Shown here one piece after another: positions 23,486 to 34,566 of a stretch of DNA of 64,000 nt. The notes under the pieces are model-generated. The model did no database searches and was not told the DNA's origin. It saw only the letters and a program-made list of their open reading frames with translations. Position 1 is the stretch's first letter, and each line of letters starts with the position of its first letter. A program made the translations under genes and the position numbers. The stretch comes from Albifimbria verrucaria (lineage: Eukaryota > Ascomycota > Sordariomycetes > Hypocreales > Stachybotryaceae). Location of the stretch: the NCBI GenBank assembly GCA_020081605.1, contig JAHREC010000009.1, positions 1,674,001 to 1,738,000 of the forward strand. Direction: 5' to 3'.

Positions 23486-24829
23486 GATGGGCTTCTAGGG
23501 CTGAGGCTTGCAGGATGGCGAGATATCCGAGGGTGATCCTTTGAATTCCTGGGTGCGAGTTGGCGACTTATAAGCTTCTCAGGACTCGCTGGAGATATCG
23601 AGCTCGAGCCGATTGATCCGCGAGCATCCCGCCCTTCTTAGTCTCGACTTACGTGGGTAAGACTATCGGCCAAGACCCGACAGCCCAGGGCGGTTGGAGC
23701 TCACATGCTCACGATGCAGCGAGTAGAAGGCCTAGTTTCATGCCCAGGATACCAGCCCAAACTAGATACGGCCACCGAGGAGGATGCGGGAGCAGAAGCG
23801 CACCCATCTGTCTATCTGCTCGAGGGCTGCATAGGGACGGTCTGCCGAGCAGCGTTGCACTGGTGTCCCTTGCCTTAGCTCTGCCGATGCAGGGTTAGAC
23901 AAGGGACCGGGGTATATTGCCTGACCTGTCTTATTCTGAGAACCAGTCACAGGACGGGACAGCCACATGCCTTATCTCGATAGGTGTCGTCCATGTTCCC
24001 CGAGGTGGGGTAGGGCCTCTTGGAATTTCTCCACGAGCAATTAACGCAAGATGCGGATTTCTGAACGAGGAAAGTCGAAATGGGACCTGGTGGAACGGCG
24101 TAGCTTGTCGACTTGCGTATGCTAGTTGGGGATAAGGCTTGGCCGATCAGAGCGCAGCGCCGTGACACGGTGCGGCGGCCGATTGCCCGATTAGGCAGGC
24201 GTCCAAAAGAAGCTGAATGATCACCATCACCATAATCAGACTGACACAGGCTTGATAAAACAGACGGCATGCCGAGACATGGGACTTCAAATTCTTATCT
24301 GGAGTTTTATTGGAAGTGATTCGGAGAAGGTCAGGTGTGAACTAGAGAAATATCAAGGAGAAATTAGAAAAGGGTCAGAAGAAGATTAAGGGTGAATCAG
24401 GAGTAAGTCATTAGAACTATATCCATCCCTCCTCTTCCTGGATGTTGAAGATAAAAGGCCTTTGGTACTCTGACGGAACTCCTGTCACATGACCCGCTGA
24501 CCTCCGATGCATACACTAAGGTCATGCACGACAGCGATGGGACCAACAATTACTATCCTGGCAACCAGGGATCAAGCAGCTAGTCTTATTGGTGGTCACT
24601 TACGTGTTTAGCAATAAGCTCGAACCTCTGGATCTGGATACAACGGGCGTTCTGTATGGGAAAACCATCCACATAGACTTTCAACAGGACAGACATGCCT
24701 TCTAAAATGCTCAGGGCAACAAATTTGCAATTATGTAGTTATCCGCCCTAACCTGGGCACACGTCTTGCACGCAAGACACAAGGTTTTGATACAGTATAG
24801 TTGTTGTAAATTGTTATTTGCCCCTTGGC
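23486..24829. other. Intergenic spacer
   Basis: About 1.3 kb between two minus-strand genes. Apart from the nuclease promoter at the left end, no feature is seen. Confidence 0.55.
23567..23572 (-). promoter_or_regulatory. TATA box of the HNH nuclease gene
   Basis: TATAAG on the minus strand lies about 82 bp upstream of ATG 23485, a good distance for a fungal TATA element. Confidence 0.5.
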
Positions 24830-26460
24830 TCACATCATTACCGACCATCTCTTGACCAATTTCTCGAAAATAATAGCTGGCCTATGGCAATACGTCTTCT
24901 TGTCCTCTGCTTCTTGAAGCAATGCTTTTACCTCCTCCAAGTCTTTCCGAAATGGCGTGCTTGTCGTGTTCAAGCCTCCACCGATGATAAAGTCCATCAG
25001 GCAAGACGACACGTTGTGGTCGTAATTTCGGTTATTCAGAAGCACAGACAGCAAGTCGCATTGGATGTGCTGTACCGTGTCCAAGGCCCTCAGGTCCGGC
25101 GCGAATCTCAAAAACAGATGTGGTTCTCGAACAATGGCTTGCCCAAGGAAACTCCGGAACAGATACAGCTTTTCGTGATCGTTAAGATTGTCGGGTAGGC
25201 AATGATCAATGATAAATCTCATGCCTTTGCTGCCGCCTTGAGGTCGAGAGCCGACAGTAGCGGCCACGTCCATGTATGTTCGAATGTCGAAACGAGGCAC
25301 GCCAGTTCTAAGCAGGAATTCTCCGACCTCTTCCAAGCCAAACTCGAGACACTTGAGTAGAGTCTTGTTCATAATAGCTGCGCCGGCATCCACCAAAACC
25401 TCCATACATTCTTTAACACTCGCGGTGTGGCTTGCTGTAAAGCGCGTGATGCGATAGTAAGGGTTGAACTTGGCAACGGCGCGTTCAACAAGGTGTCGAG
25501 TGGCAAGAGTAGAGTTCTGATCATGAAGTTTAACATCAGCGCCATATCTGATCAACAGCCTCAGCATGTCCGGATTAACGTTGTGTATCGCAGCCCTAAG
25601 TGGCGTGAGTCGTTGTGGTCCCGGATCATTGATATCGGCGCCAGCTCGGAGAAAAATGGGAAGAAACGTCTTGGCCAGCTCCAAGTTTCCAGTCCCAATG
25701 AGATTGAATAGTGGTGTTCGTCCGTTGTTATCGAGGCGTGTGACATCTGCCTTTGCAGCTAGGAGGGGCCGGATAGCCTGAGCGCCCTGACTGAGCTCGT
25801 GGCCCAATGAAGTGGTGTTCGTCCCTTTATATCAGCCGCATTGACATCGACAGAGGGGTTCTTGAGGATTCTGTTGATGACGGAAGTGGCAGATACCAGA
25901 GAAGCGACGTGTAAAGCCGATGTTGGAGCGCGAGTGGAACATCCGACCTGTAGAGATGCACCACGGCTAAGTAGAGCGTGCGCAATCGTTTCGTGCCCAC
26001 CAACCAAGGCAGCGAAGAGTGGTGAGGAAAAAGCGCAGTCTCGTGGAAGGTTGAAGTTGTAGTGCCTCCTAAGCTCCTCGATTATTCCACAAGCACGCTT
26101 GTCGACATCCGCCCTGTTCTCTAGCAATACGGAAGCCATCACTTCGTTCCCAACCGCAGCAGCTGCGTGCAAAGGCGTTGCTTCTCTCCATTCATTGCTG
26201 ACAACGCCGATACAGTCAATAGCCCTGCGTCCACCGCAGCTGATGGACACTTTGGCTGTGCCAGGACTGTCGTGCAAGCATGCCCAGATCAAAGCTCGCG
26301 GGCCCTCGGTGTTCGCCTTTCGGATATCTCGATCATATAGCACAGTCGTTGCCGCCATCTGCGTAGGCTTCATATGCGTAAAGTTCAGGACATAAGACCT
26401 GGGGAGATATTCCAAAATATGAATCTGCAGCTCAGCAGGCAGCAGAGAAAGACGGTCCAT
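24830..26460 (-). CDS. F-box and ankyrin-repeat protein (1)
   Basis: About 543 aa. The N-terminus MDRLSLLPAELQIHILEYLP is F-box-like, suggesting a substrate receptor of an SCF ubiquitin ligase. At least five ankyrin repeats follow: EATPLHAAAAVGNEVMASVL, SSPLFAALVGGHETIAHALL, TSALHVASLVSATSVINRIL, GRTPLHWAHELSQGAQAIRP and GRTPLFNLIGTGNLELAKTF, plus weaker ones (LTPLRAAIHNVNPDMLRLLI). ATG 26460 is the first plausible start. One base is missing near 25805 (LHWA-HELSQ, in a GGGCC run), after which the frame is open to the end. The stop is at 24830. The neighbouring gene upstream on the same strand has the same architecture. Substrate unknown. Confidence 0.8.
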
Positions 26461-26868
26461 GATGGGCAGAAGGTAAGGTGACACAAGGTCAAGTAAGACA
26501 AGATAATCAAGACAGCTGTGAATGGGTACAAGAAGGAGCCAGAGCGACGTGAAGCAGATGTAGATGGGAAGTTCCAAAAGAGCAATGGGATGGAAATGAG
26601 GGAAAGGAAGTCTTATTTATGCTGTCTAGGTCTATGATTCACTGAGCTTGATGGTCCGCTTGACCTGTATAACCACCCTTTGGGGAGGGAAATCCCCGGT
26701 GGTTTGTTCAATCTCATCAACATAGATGATTGGTTAGATCCCAATAATATCTGTATGGGTTTTCACAAACTCCTTGAGCATCCAGAGCCATAACCCACCT
26801 TGGCGGAATACCCTGTTGAATTCGTGGCCCGTGGAGCGCCCTTTGGCTTTCTTGGTCAAAAGCATCAA
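26461..26868. other. Spacer between the two F-box/ankyrin genes
   Basis: 408 bp that must hold the promoter of the left gene and the terminator of the right one. Nothing else is recognisable. Confidence 0.6.
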
Positions 26869-28570
26869 TCAGTTATTTTCAAAGTTTGCTGCCAAATGGT
26901 GAAAGTCATCCAAAGCACTCGTAATTCTGTCCCTTTTCTGTCTATTCACTAGGCCATGAACATCCCAACATACCAGATTGAATGTGTGCTGAGTGACGTA
27001 AGCCTTGAAGCTCGCAATGTCAATTGATGAGCGTATTTTAGGATTCTCAGCCCAAACTTCCAATACTCTTCTGGCTTCTTGTGGCTGTATATGGGCCCCG
27101 ACCTCGCTGAGTGTTTTGAGAAGCTTCCAGGGTTTCTTGCCAGGCTGAGTTACAATGCGGCCTAGGATGCTTGAGTCGTCTGGGAATGGGATATTGACGT
27201 CTCCTCCATGTTTGATCAGGTATTCCGTGATATTGATCATTGATTTGTTTTCTTGCTTGTTCCTGATTATGTTACAAAGATAGTGTAGGACAGTTTGCTG
27301 GTCGGAAGTTTTGTCGTTTACGCGGGCACCGCTCTCAACCAAGATCTGGATGATGCTTTTCATGTCCCGCCAGACCGTTGTTGGTTTCCATTCCGTTGGG
27401 GTTACGGCTGCAGTCAAAGGAGAAAGCGCATTGCTTGGATCGGATTGAAAGTTGACGTCGGCGCCGTGGGTGATCAGAGTTTTGATAAGGTCAATTTCGT
27501 CTCGTCGCTGGGCAGCACAGGCTTTCATTTGGCTCTCTCGAATCAACAAAATGAGCGGCGATAGGCCCCTTTCATCAGGAATATTGGCATCTGCGCCAGC
27601 CTCCAACAGCTTACGAGCGAAAGCAATATGCTTGTTCTGAACCGCAACGCATAAGGGTGTTTTCCTCCACGCCCGTGTAAGAATAACGGAGCATTGATGT
27701 CCGTACAATATCGCTTAATAAGAGGTGTACCTTTTTCAATGTCCACGATATCCTTTCTGGCTGCTGCGAGGTGAAGGAGCTTCACGGCGAATCTTCCTGG
27801 TTGGGTGGCAAGTGTAGTTGAGGCACCCTCTTCAGCAGCAGGTACACGATGCTATCCTTGTGGGAAAGCAACGGTAACACGAGAGGTGACAGGTAACTGG
27901 GATGTAGTTCTTTATGCAAGCTCAGGGCTGATCCCACCTTGTTGAGTAACGTTGGTGCAGAGAGGTCGCCTCCTGTATCAGCAAGCGAAACGTCTGCCCC
28001 AGCACGTAGTAGCCACTTTACTATATATAAACGTCCCTGAGCAGCTGCGATTGCAATAGGCGTCATTCGCCTTTTCTCGACCCAGAGGTCAGCAGTTACA
28101 GCTCCAGGAAGGGGTGGGTCTACACTGTGTCCATCCCACGAATTCTTGATGAGATACCAATGTCTAGCGTTTAGGTCTGCCCTGTAGCGCTTCGCAAGAT
28201 CCAGGGTGGCAATAGTGTGAGCCTCTGTGAGATCACCAGGCCGTCTTCTTCCTGTGATTGCCAAGAACACAGCTCTCGATCCGTGGCAGCGGGCATCTCG
28301 GCGGTACAGTGTTCTGATCGGGGTGTGCTGAAGGGCCCTGCAGGTTCGAGCCAGGTGGGCAAGGTCCTTGCTTCGTAAATGATCGGTAACGACCGAGATT
28401 GTTTCCTGCGGTAAGGTGGTGAAGAGGCATTGCCCATTTGTCATGGGTTGGGAAGCCGGAGTGTCGAAAGGAGACGTGGATCGAATGATCGGGACCACGA
28501 TGGTAGCAGATGCGTTCGAAAGGGGTCTGTCGTGTGCATGATGCTGAGTCTGAGGCTGGGGAGAGGGCAT
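26869..28570 (-). CDS. F-box and ankyrin-repeat protein (2)
   Basis: About 567 aa from ATG 28570 (MPSPQPQTQHHAHDRPLSN); an in-frame upstream ATG at 28798 would add 76 residues. An F-box-like segment (CLFTTLPQETISVVTDHLRS then LAHLARTCRALQ) is followed by ankyrin repeats: MTPIAIAAAQGRLYIVKWLL, KTPLCVAVQNKHIAFARKLL, LSPLILLIRESQ, ALSPLTAAVTPTEW and QTVLHYLCNIIRN. Two one-base slips are needed, near 27785 (EDSP/VKLLHLAAARKD) and 27665 (GRGGK/TPLCVAV). It is a tandem neighbour of a similar protein, probably an old duplicate because sequence identity is low. A role as an SCF substrate receptor is inferred. Confidence 0.75.
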
Positions 28571-29720
28571 AGCCAAGGTCGCCAACCGAAGAGATATTTC
28601 TTGGTTCGTTAAAGGAGCCGAGGGCCGTGGAGTGCGAAATGTGGAATGCTTCTTGACGAGCGGTGGAGGGAAGGTAGAACTGGCACCCTGCTGAAGAGCG
28701 ATGAGGTTTGAGTGGTAGAAGAGGAAGTGGAAACGATAACGGAGCTCGAGGAGGAATTCTATATGAGGGGGATGACTGGTTGTCAGCTGTTCATCCATGG
28801 CTTGCCAGGTGGAAGATACTTTTGTTTGAACTCGCCGGTCAAGTTGGGTTCTCCAACTCCGAAATCCCTGGCAGTGTTGGACACCACACATTTCTGTCCA
28901 CGGTAATGTCGTGATAGAACAGACGAATAGACAGCCACCTGCAGGTTGACAGATAATTGCAGTGTCAGACACTGAATGCATTCATCCCTAATGGCATCGT
29001 CATTAACAATCACAGTGTCAGATACTGGATATATCTATCTCACGGTGTGGTATTATGATCCAATAGACAGCTGTTTGCAGGTGTATACTAGGAAGATGTT
29101 CGTAGTATTAGACAGCTGCTTACAGGTGTATACTAGGAAGATGTTCGTAGTGTTAGATAGCTGCTTACAGGTGAGATATTAGATATATATATACTCATGG
29201 ATAGGCTATAGTAGGAGTATAAATCTCTTACAATTTTATTCGTTTATTCTTAGACATTTTATTGAGTAACTTCTGAGCCAGCTGTAGGTTTAGCTCTTAA
29301 AATTCATGTGTTACCATGATACACACGCACATATCAACGGACAGACTGGTGGCTTTGCCTCTTAAATATATATATATATTGCCCCGGTACTAAAACTACA
29401 ATTCGCTGTTGCAACCCTGCATGCGACAGATCTCGGCCCAAGACTTTTGTGGTTCTAGTCATCTCTTCATTAAGACGGTGGGTTTAGCAAGTTCTTCATG
29501 TCTTGCGCCATATTCACACCCATACAATATACCCTTACGTTCTTGTCCTGACATAGCAAAGTCAGTCGTACTCGTACACTTTATATCCTTTGTCGCAATA
29601 TTTCTCTATCCGTGTCCCTCAAAACGCCCTCGTAGAAAAGCCCATATAGTCGGATGCAAGCCTTAAGGCACTTAAGAGTGGCTCGTCGATGCTCGCCATG
29701 TCTCGCGTAATCATCACACA
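28571..29720. other. Intergenic region, AT-rich with minisatellite
   Basis: Between the second F-box/ankyrin gene and the phosphatase gene. The part from 28900 to 29400 is AT-rich and contains the 45-bp minisatellite, the CAGTGTC/GACACTG inverted repeat near 28963 and a TATATA run near 29366. No gene is supported. Confidence 0.55.
29066..29173. repeat. 45-bp minisatellite (2.4 copies)
   Basis: Copies start at 29066, 29111 and 29156, each with GACAGCTG or GATAGCTG followed by the same 45-bp unit. The last copy is cut short at about 29173. The copies are nearly identical, so the array is recent. Confidence 0.9.
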
Positions 29721-31249
29721 TCACTTCCCGCCTGCTCCGATGTCGGGACCCGGCCCGTTCTCAAGGGATGGGCTTCCGACTTCAAGCCGTTTAGCCGCCG
29801 GCTCTCTGCTCTCATGGTCCTGCGCGCCGTACTTTTGAATCCACAGCCTACGCATCACCTGGTAGATGAACTGGTATTGGATCTCTCCTTGAACCATCCC
29901 TCGACGCTGCTGACGGAGCAGGTCAACAGTCTCATAAATAATGTCAGGCTGCTCGCCCATTGCATCATAATTTTCGAGGGCCCCTGATTCAAGCTCACGC
30001 ATGAGATGCTCAAGACAGATAAATGTTCCCGTGCGACCAATACCGGCGCTGCAGTGGATTACGCGTGGGGCTGAAGGATGGCTGTGTTCTCGAGACAATC
30101 GCATCAGCTCAAAGAAACTGTCAATGTCTGCGATCCGGGGAACACCAAAGTCGGGCCAGCGACGATACAACAGGTGCCAGACAACTCGAGGCTCGTCGTC
30201 CCCTTCGACAGACAGAAGCAGCTTGCGTTTTTCAATGGCACCGCCGGCGACCTCCTCAACGGAGTCAAAGGTTAGACGAGCCTTCCAACCATCGCCCCAA
30301 ACATTTTTCTCGTTGAGCACCCAGGCAGTATCACCCTCATCCTCTGTTTGACCCGCACCTGCTGGGAAGTATTGGTGACACTTGATAGTGTTCCCTTCTA
30401 TCATGGTTGTAAGTTGGACAATGACGGCGGGCGATTCGAGCTGTTCTGCTATCATACGCCAAACGTATTCGAAAGAAGGCTCGGTAGGACCTTGCATGGC
30501 GATGTAACGAAGGGGCGGTTTGGTATCATCGGAAGGCGAGTGGAGCGTAATGGTAGACGCGTTGACATAATCAAGCTCCTCTTTGGGGACCAGTAGCTTC
30601 ACACGGTTGTGATTCCAGGGCTTGATGTTGACGTAGCGATCCATGAGGCCTTTCCTTGCGACGTCCGGTTGCTTAAAAACACCCCATTTGTAATCAGAGA
30701 TGGCTTCGTTTCGAACACCCTCGGATATACGCTCACGTTCTGCCCACACCAGTTCGTGGTATTTCCAATCGATATCTACACGCAATCAGAGGTTAGCATA
30801 TTTCGTCTGACCAGACAATGCAAAATCGACAATGCCGAAATGATGCCATCCCATGGCTAACACACACCTTGCGATGATAAGGTCAGAAATGAAGGGATTC
30901 TGCGACCAACATGGTCTCCCGGGCTGCTACCGTTCCCGTCTCCCATGGCGTTCTGCGATGCAGCTCCATCGAAACTAACGACGACAGCAGGCGGAGTGGA
31001 CGGCAGCTCCGAAGGCGGACTGCCCCGCGCACGTTTAGAAGAGCCTCGCAGCCGCAAACTCCGGAAGGATGGTTTTTTAATGGGCGACTTGAGGGACAGC
31101 TTCTGGCTGGTGGCAGAGACGGGCGAGTCGAGGCTAACGGCGCTGACGGCACTGATGGCGCTGTCGGCTGTGTCGGTGCTGATGCGCTCGACCGAGGTTT
31201 CGATGGTGGGCGGTTTTGGTTTGCGCCGGAACTTGGAGATCTTGTCCAT
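29721..31249 (-). CDS. Protein tyrosine phosphatase (classical, PTP1-like)
   Basis: Protein of 478 aa in two exons (30868-31249 and 29721-30775; intron 30776-30867, phase 1). The first exon encodes a basic, Ser-rich N-terminus (MDKISKFRRKPKPP). The second has the classical PTP domain: DYVNASTI, RYIAMQGPTEPSFEYVWRMI, the WPD loop in RRWPDFGVP, the active site VIHCSAGIGRTGTF (Cys and Arg of CX5R present) and the Q-loop RRGMVQGEIQYQFIYQVM. All catalytic residues are intact and no frame repair is needed. It should dephosphorylate phosphotyrosine proteins; MAP kinases are common targets of fungal PTPs, but the target here is not visible. Confidence 0.93.
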
Positions 31250-32446
31250 GGTGACGACAGCCGGGCTGAACGGTAGGTGTGGTATGCGTGGTGGGGGATG
31301 CGACCGTGTTGCGCGGGGTCCGTGGAGGAAACAAAGGTCGAAGGCGGAAGAATCGGGACACGGTGATGTCGTCGACAGGCGGTTGCGTGGGAGGGGAAAA
31401 ACCAAGGCTGATGAATCTCTCTATCTTACAACGGAGCAAAAGGTTACGGGCCAAGCAGAGTTTGAAGCGCAAACGGGGATGCCAGTCGAGGCAGTCCAGT
31501 CCACCAAGGAGAAGGAGAAGAAGAAGAAACAGAACAGACGAAGAGAAGACAAAGTTGATGGATTTAGAAAAAGGTAAAACGCCGAGTGACTAATAGTTCA
31601 TGTTGGGCAGCGGGCAGGAACAGAAAGGGGTAGCAGGTTGGGATCCGGATTGTTTTGGAATCGCCAAATGTTTGAAGCTTGGAGAAGCCAAGGATGGCCT
31701 GGCTGCCAGCCTGTCTCGTGCTGCGCCGCCTGTGCTTCCCGTGCTTCCTGTGCTTCCTGTCTGGCTGGCTGGCGCTTGCTCGTGCTCGTGCTCGTGCCCG
31801 CGCTTGTGCTCGAATCGCGTGCCTTGTTCAGGAGAGTTCGGAGTCCGGGCCAGCTGCACGGAGCGACGGATATGGCAAAGCTGATGGTTTCTTCGTCCCC
31901 GTGGAAAGTTTTCGAAGTCACAAGTTACAGGCCTGCCAGGCTTAGGCTCAGGCACTGGCTCTGACGAAAGGACAGGCAGGGCAGGCAGGGCCTCCTGTAC
32001 TTGGCTAGTGGTAGTACATAGTACAGTAATAGTAGGGCCCGTCTCGAACCTTCCTCTTCATGGTAATTGCCTAACAGGGCACGTGCAGGGAACAAACGTC
32101 ACAAGCTTCCTTTTTCCTTCCTTTTCGAATACTAGGCAGGAGCCACCTGATACCTGCTGCACGCCCTAAATGATGACCATTGCATCTTTAATTCTTATTT
32201 ATTTCCGTTGGCTGCGTTCTGCGCCGTCTTCCTCCAAAAACACCATCTTCAAGGGACCTTTGAGCGCTGCACGGCGTCCGTCACGCACGCACCACGCACC
32301 CTCACCCTCGCTCGTATAGTCCACGGCTTGTCTGTCTCTCGCCCCCTCCCAAAGAAAGGCCGCCAAGAAGGGAACCCTTGTTGCAATTGGTCCTGGGCCC
32401 TTGCAGGTTGACCGGAAGTCCTACCCCTATCGCATCCCGTCGATGG

Positions 32447-32466
32447 CCAGCCAGCCAGCCAGCCAG
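32447..32466. repeat. (CAGC)n simple repeat
   Basis: Short CAGC-type tandem tract of about five units in non-coding DNA. Confidence 0.8.
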
Positions 32467-33523
32467 GGCAAGGGGACGGAGGCGAGAGGAAAAATTTCGT
32501 ATGCCTGTCCACCAACCGGTAAGTCGGGCCTTGCAGGGTCGCTCGCGTGCCTTGCAGCCTGCGCTGCACCGTCAGTGACATGGTGGTGGTCGACCAAACT
32601 TCCCGGTCGCACAAGCTCCATCACTGCCGTACTTAGCCTCGTTTTCTAGAGTTGCATTCCGCTTATCCACGATTCCCGAACCAGTGGTTCTGCCGACCCG
32701 AGATGCGCGCCTGCGATCCGGTTGCGGTCCTTGCCGAGTTCTGTCGATCGCAACCTCAAGCTTCTATAAAAGGCACAGGAAAACGTGTATGCACCCGATC
32801 CGTTTGCGCACTGACGATGCCCACTAGTTAGGTTGCAAGTATGCATCCTTTCCTTCGCCCAAGCCGGGGTAGCTACCAGGCCGAATCTTTGCCTGCCTTA
32901 CCCACATAGTCGAGCGTTTAGCGACGCTCTCCACATTTCTGTGGTGAAATCGGTCACTGCCACGCCGTTCAGGTTTCGACATGACCCCTGACTCGGTTCC
33001 GTCAAATGGCGCTGTCAGTCCTGACACTGTTTTGTTTCCTGCTCAGATGGTCGATCTTTCATGCGCACTATGTAGGCGACGGTTGAATTGGACTCTCTTT
33101 AACTAGGCTGCATGCGCATGTGCCTTTGCCTGCCTTGTGGACCGGTCTGCTTCGTTGGGGATGGCGCCAGGCAGCACCGGCAGTAATAATCCCCGAGCAG
33201 CTATGGATAGCCCTTGTTTAAAGAGATTGCACCTAAGTGGCGTTGCCCCGAAGCCCCCTGCCAGTATGTCGACATGTGTGCCCGATGGAGAAATACGTTG
33301 GCCAGCCGTGTGAGCCAGAAAAAAAGGAGGGCTGTAGATGGTGGACCTTTGGCTTTTCTAAGGAGATTAGTCGATAAATATTAGAGAAATAATAAAAGAT
33401 TGTTCTAAGAATATAAGAATATACATACAATTTATCCGTGTTATATAATTATTTTATTCGGTGTTGATTCTGATATGCCTTAATCTTCATTCTTACTTGG
33501 GGCCTGCAGTCCCTATTCCATTG

Positions 33524-33985
33524 CTACCCACTTGCTGGTCTAGACTGCTGCAGAATCCTCTGGTCCAGGAGACTTTTAGGAACGAGATTTCGAGGCCTCG
33601 TCTTCCACCCCATCGCTGCGATGAACCTACCGGATGTATTGGTGCCTAACCCCGACAGCGGTGTCGTCACATATGCACAATCTACGTGCATTTTGAGCTT
33701 TAATCGATGGCTCAGGAATCCTATGACGAGCTCTACAGAGTTCACGACTTCAACGCAACTTAGACAATTACATGCCACAAGCTGCGGCATGGCGATCTCT
33801 GGATCATAGGGCACCCGACAAATCGTCGATATAGCATACCTCCATGCTCTCGTGACATGTCTCCCTTGTCGACTCAGATCAAATAGGGCTGATACACGCC
33901 GTTGCAGCCGTCGATCACGCATCATGGCCAGAAGCTTCGAGAGGAAGCGCATCGAGCTGCCGTCATCCGGCGGGGCTGGTGGCAT
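33524..33985 (-). CDS. Doubtful hypothetical protein or gene remnant
   Basis: A 153-codon open frame with an ATG start (MPPAPPDDGSSMRFLSKLLA). It has mixed hydrophobic and charged composition (VNSVELVIGFLSHRLKLKM) and no motif I recognise. It sits divergently upstream of the MFS transporter. It could be chance or a decayed gene; the AT-rich island next to it makes decay plausible. Confidence 0.2.
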   Translation of the reverse strand: MPPAPPDDGSSMRFLSKLLAMMRDRRLQRRVSALFDLSRQGRHVTRAWRYAISTICRVPYDPEIAMPQLVACNCLSCVEVVNSVELVIGFLSHRLKLKMHVDCAYVTTPLSGLGTNTSGRFIAAMGWKTRPRNLVPKSLLDQRILQQSRPASG

Positions 33986-34399
33986 TCCAACATGAAGCGC
34001 TGGGCCAGAAGTCTCGGTATTTGGCGGTTACAGCCGTATCTTATCTCGTGTCTGTAACAAGGGGTCGATGAGATGCAGACGATGAAAAACACGACGATCC
34101 GTGTTCCTCGACTAGAGGCTCGCTATGGGGCCTGCGAAAACCTGAAAACCCGCGTCGTCTCCACTGCGGCTCCGAAGCTCGTCCCGCTTTGGTAGATTTT
34201 TGCACCGCGAGACGCTTCGCGCAGCCAATCAGGGGCCGCATTGCTTCCAGATGCGTCTCCATGAGAACATGACCGGCCGACATCGTGCGATGGAGTCTCC
34301 CAGACTCGGCCGCTTATTCTCGGCTTGCAAAGGCAGTCATAGCGACTGAAAGAACGAGATAAAATTCCTCGTGCCTTGCCCTTGTTCTGTGGACAGCCT

Positions 34400-34405
34400 T
34401 ATATA
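34400..34405 (+). promoter_or_regulatory. TATA-like box upstream of the MFS gene
   Basis: TATATA (in CTTATATACAG) lies about 162 bp before ATG 34567. Plausible core promoter element; start site unknown. Confidence 0.35.
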
Positions 34406-34566
34406 CAGCCCTAGAGCATCTAGTACGTAATGTGACAATAACGGGTGAAGTATTCATTATTGCGATTCCCGCCGTAGCAAAAAATACCAATCTGTTGTTT
34501 TCAAAGCCTCAAGCAGTTCAGCTTCCTGCCGTCTCGAGCTTGTTTGCATGGTGCCAATTCATAATC

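Larger units (their letters stand above)
31250..34566. other. Long intergenic region
   Basis: About 3.3 kb between divergent genes. It contains G/C-rich low-complexity stretches (TGCTCG- and CTGGCTGG-type near 31740-31800), the CAGC tract near 32447 and an AT-rich island near 33340-33465. A 153-codon minus-strand open frame (33524-33985) is listed separately. No conserved gene is seen. Confidence 0.5.

Noticed and set aside
29066..29173. CRISPR-like array
   Set aside because: The copies are directly adjacent with no unique spacers; it is a minisatellite in a eukaryotic genome.
30945..31577. 210-codon plus-strand open frame
   Set aside because: Mostly antisense to the first exon of the tyrosine phosphatase; low-complexity Arg/Lys-rich end.
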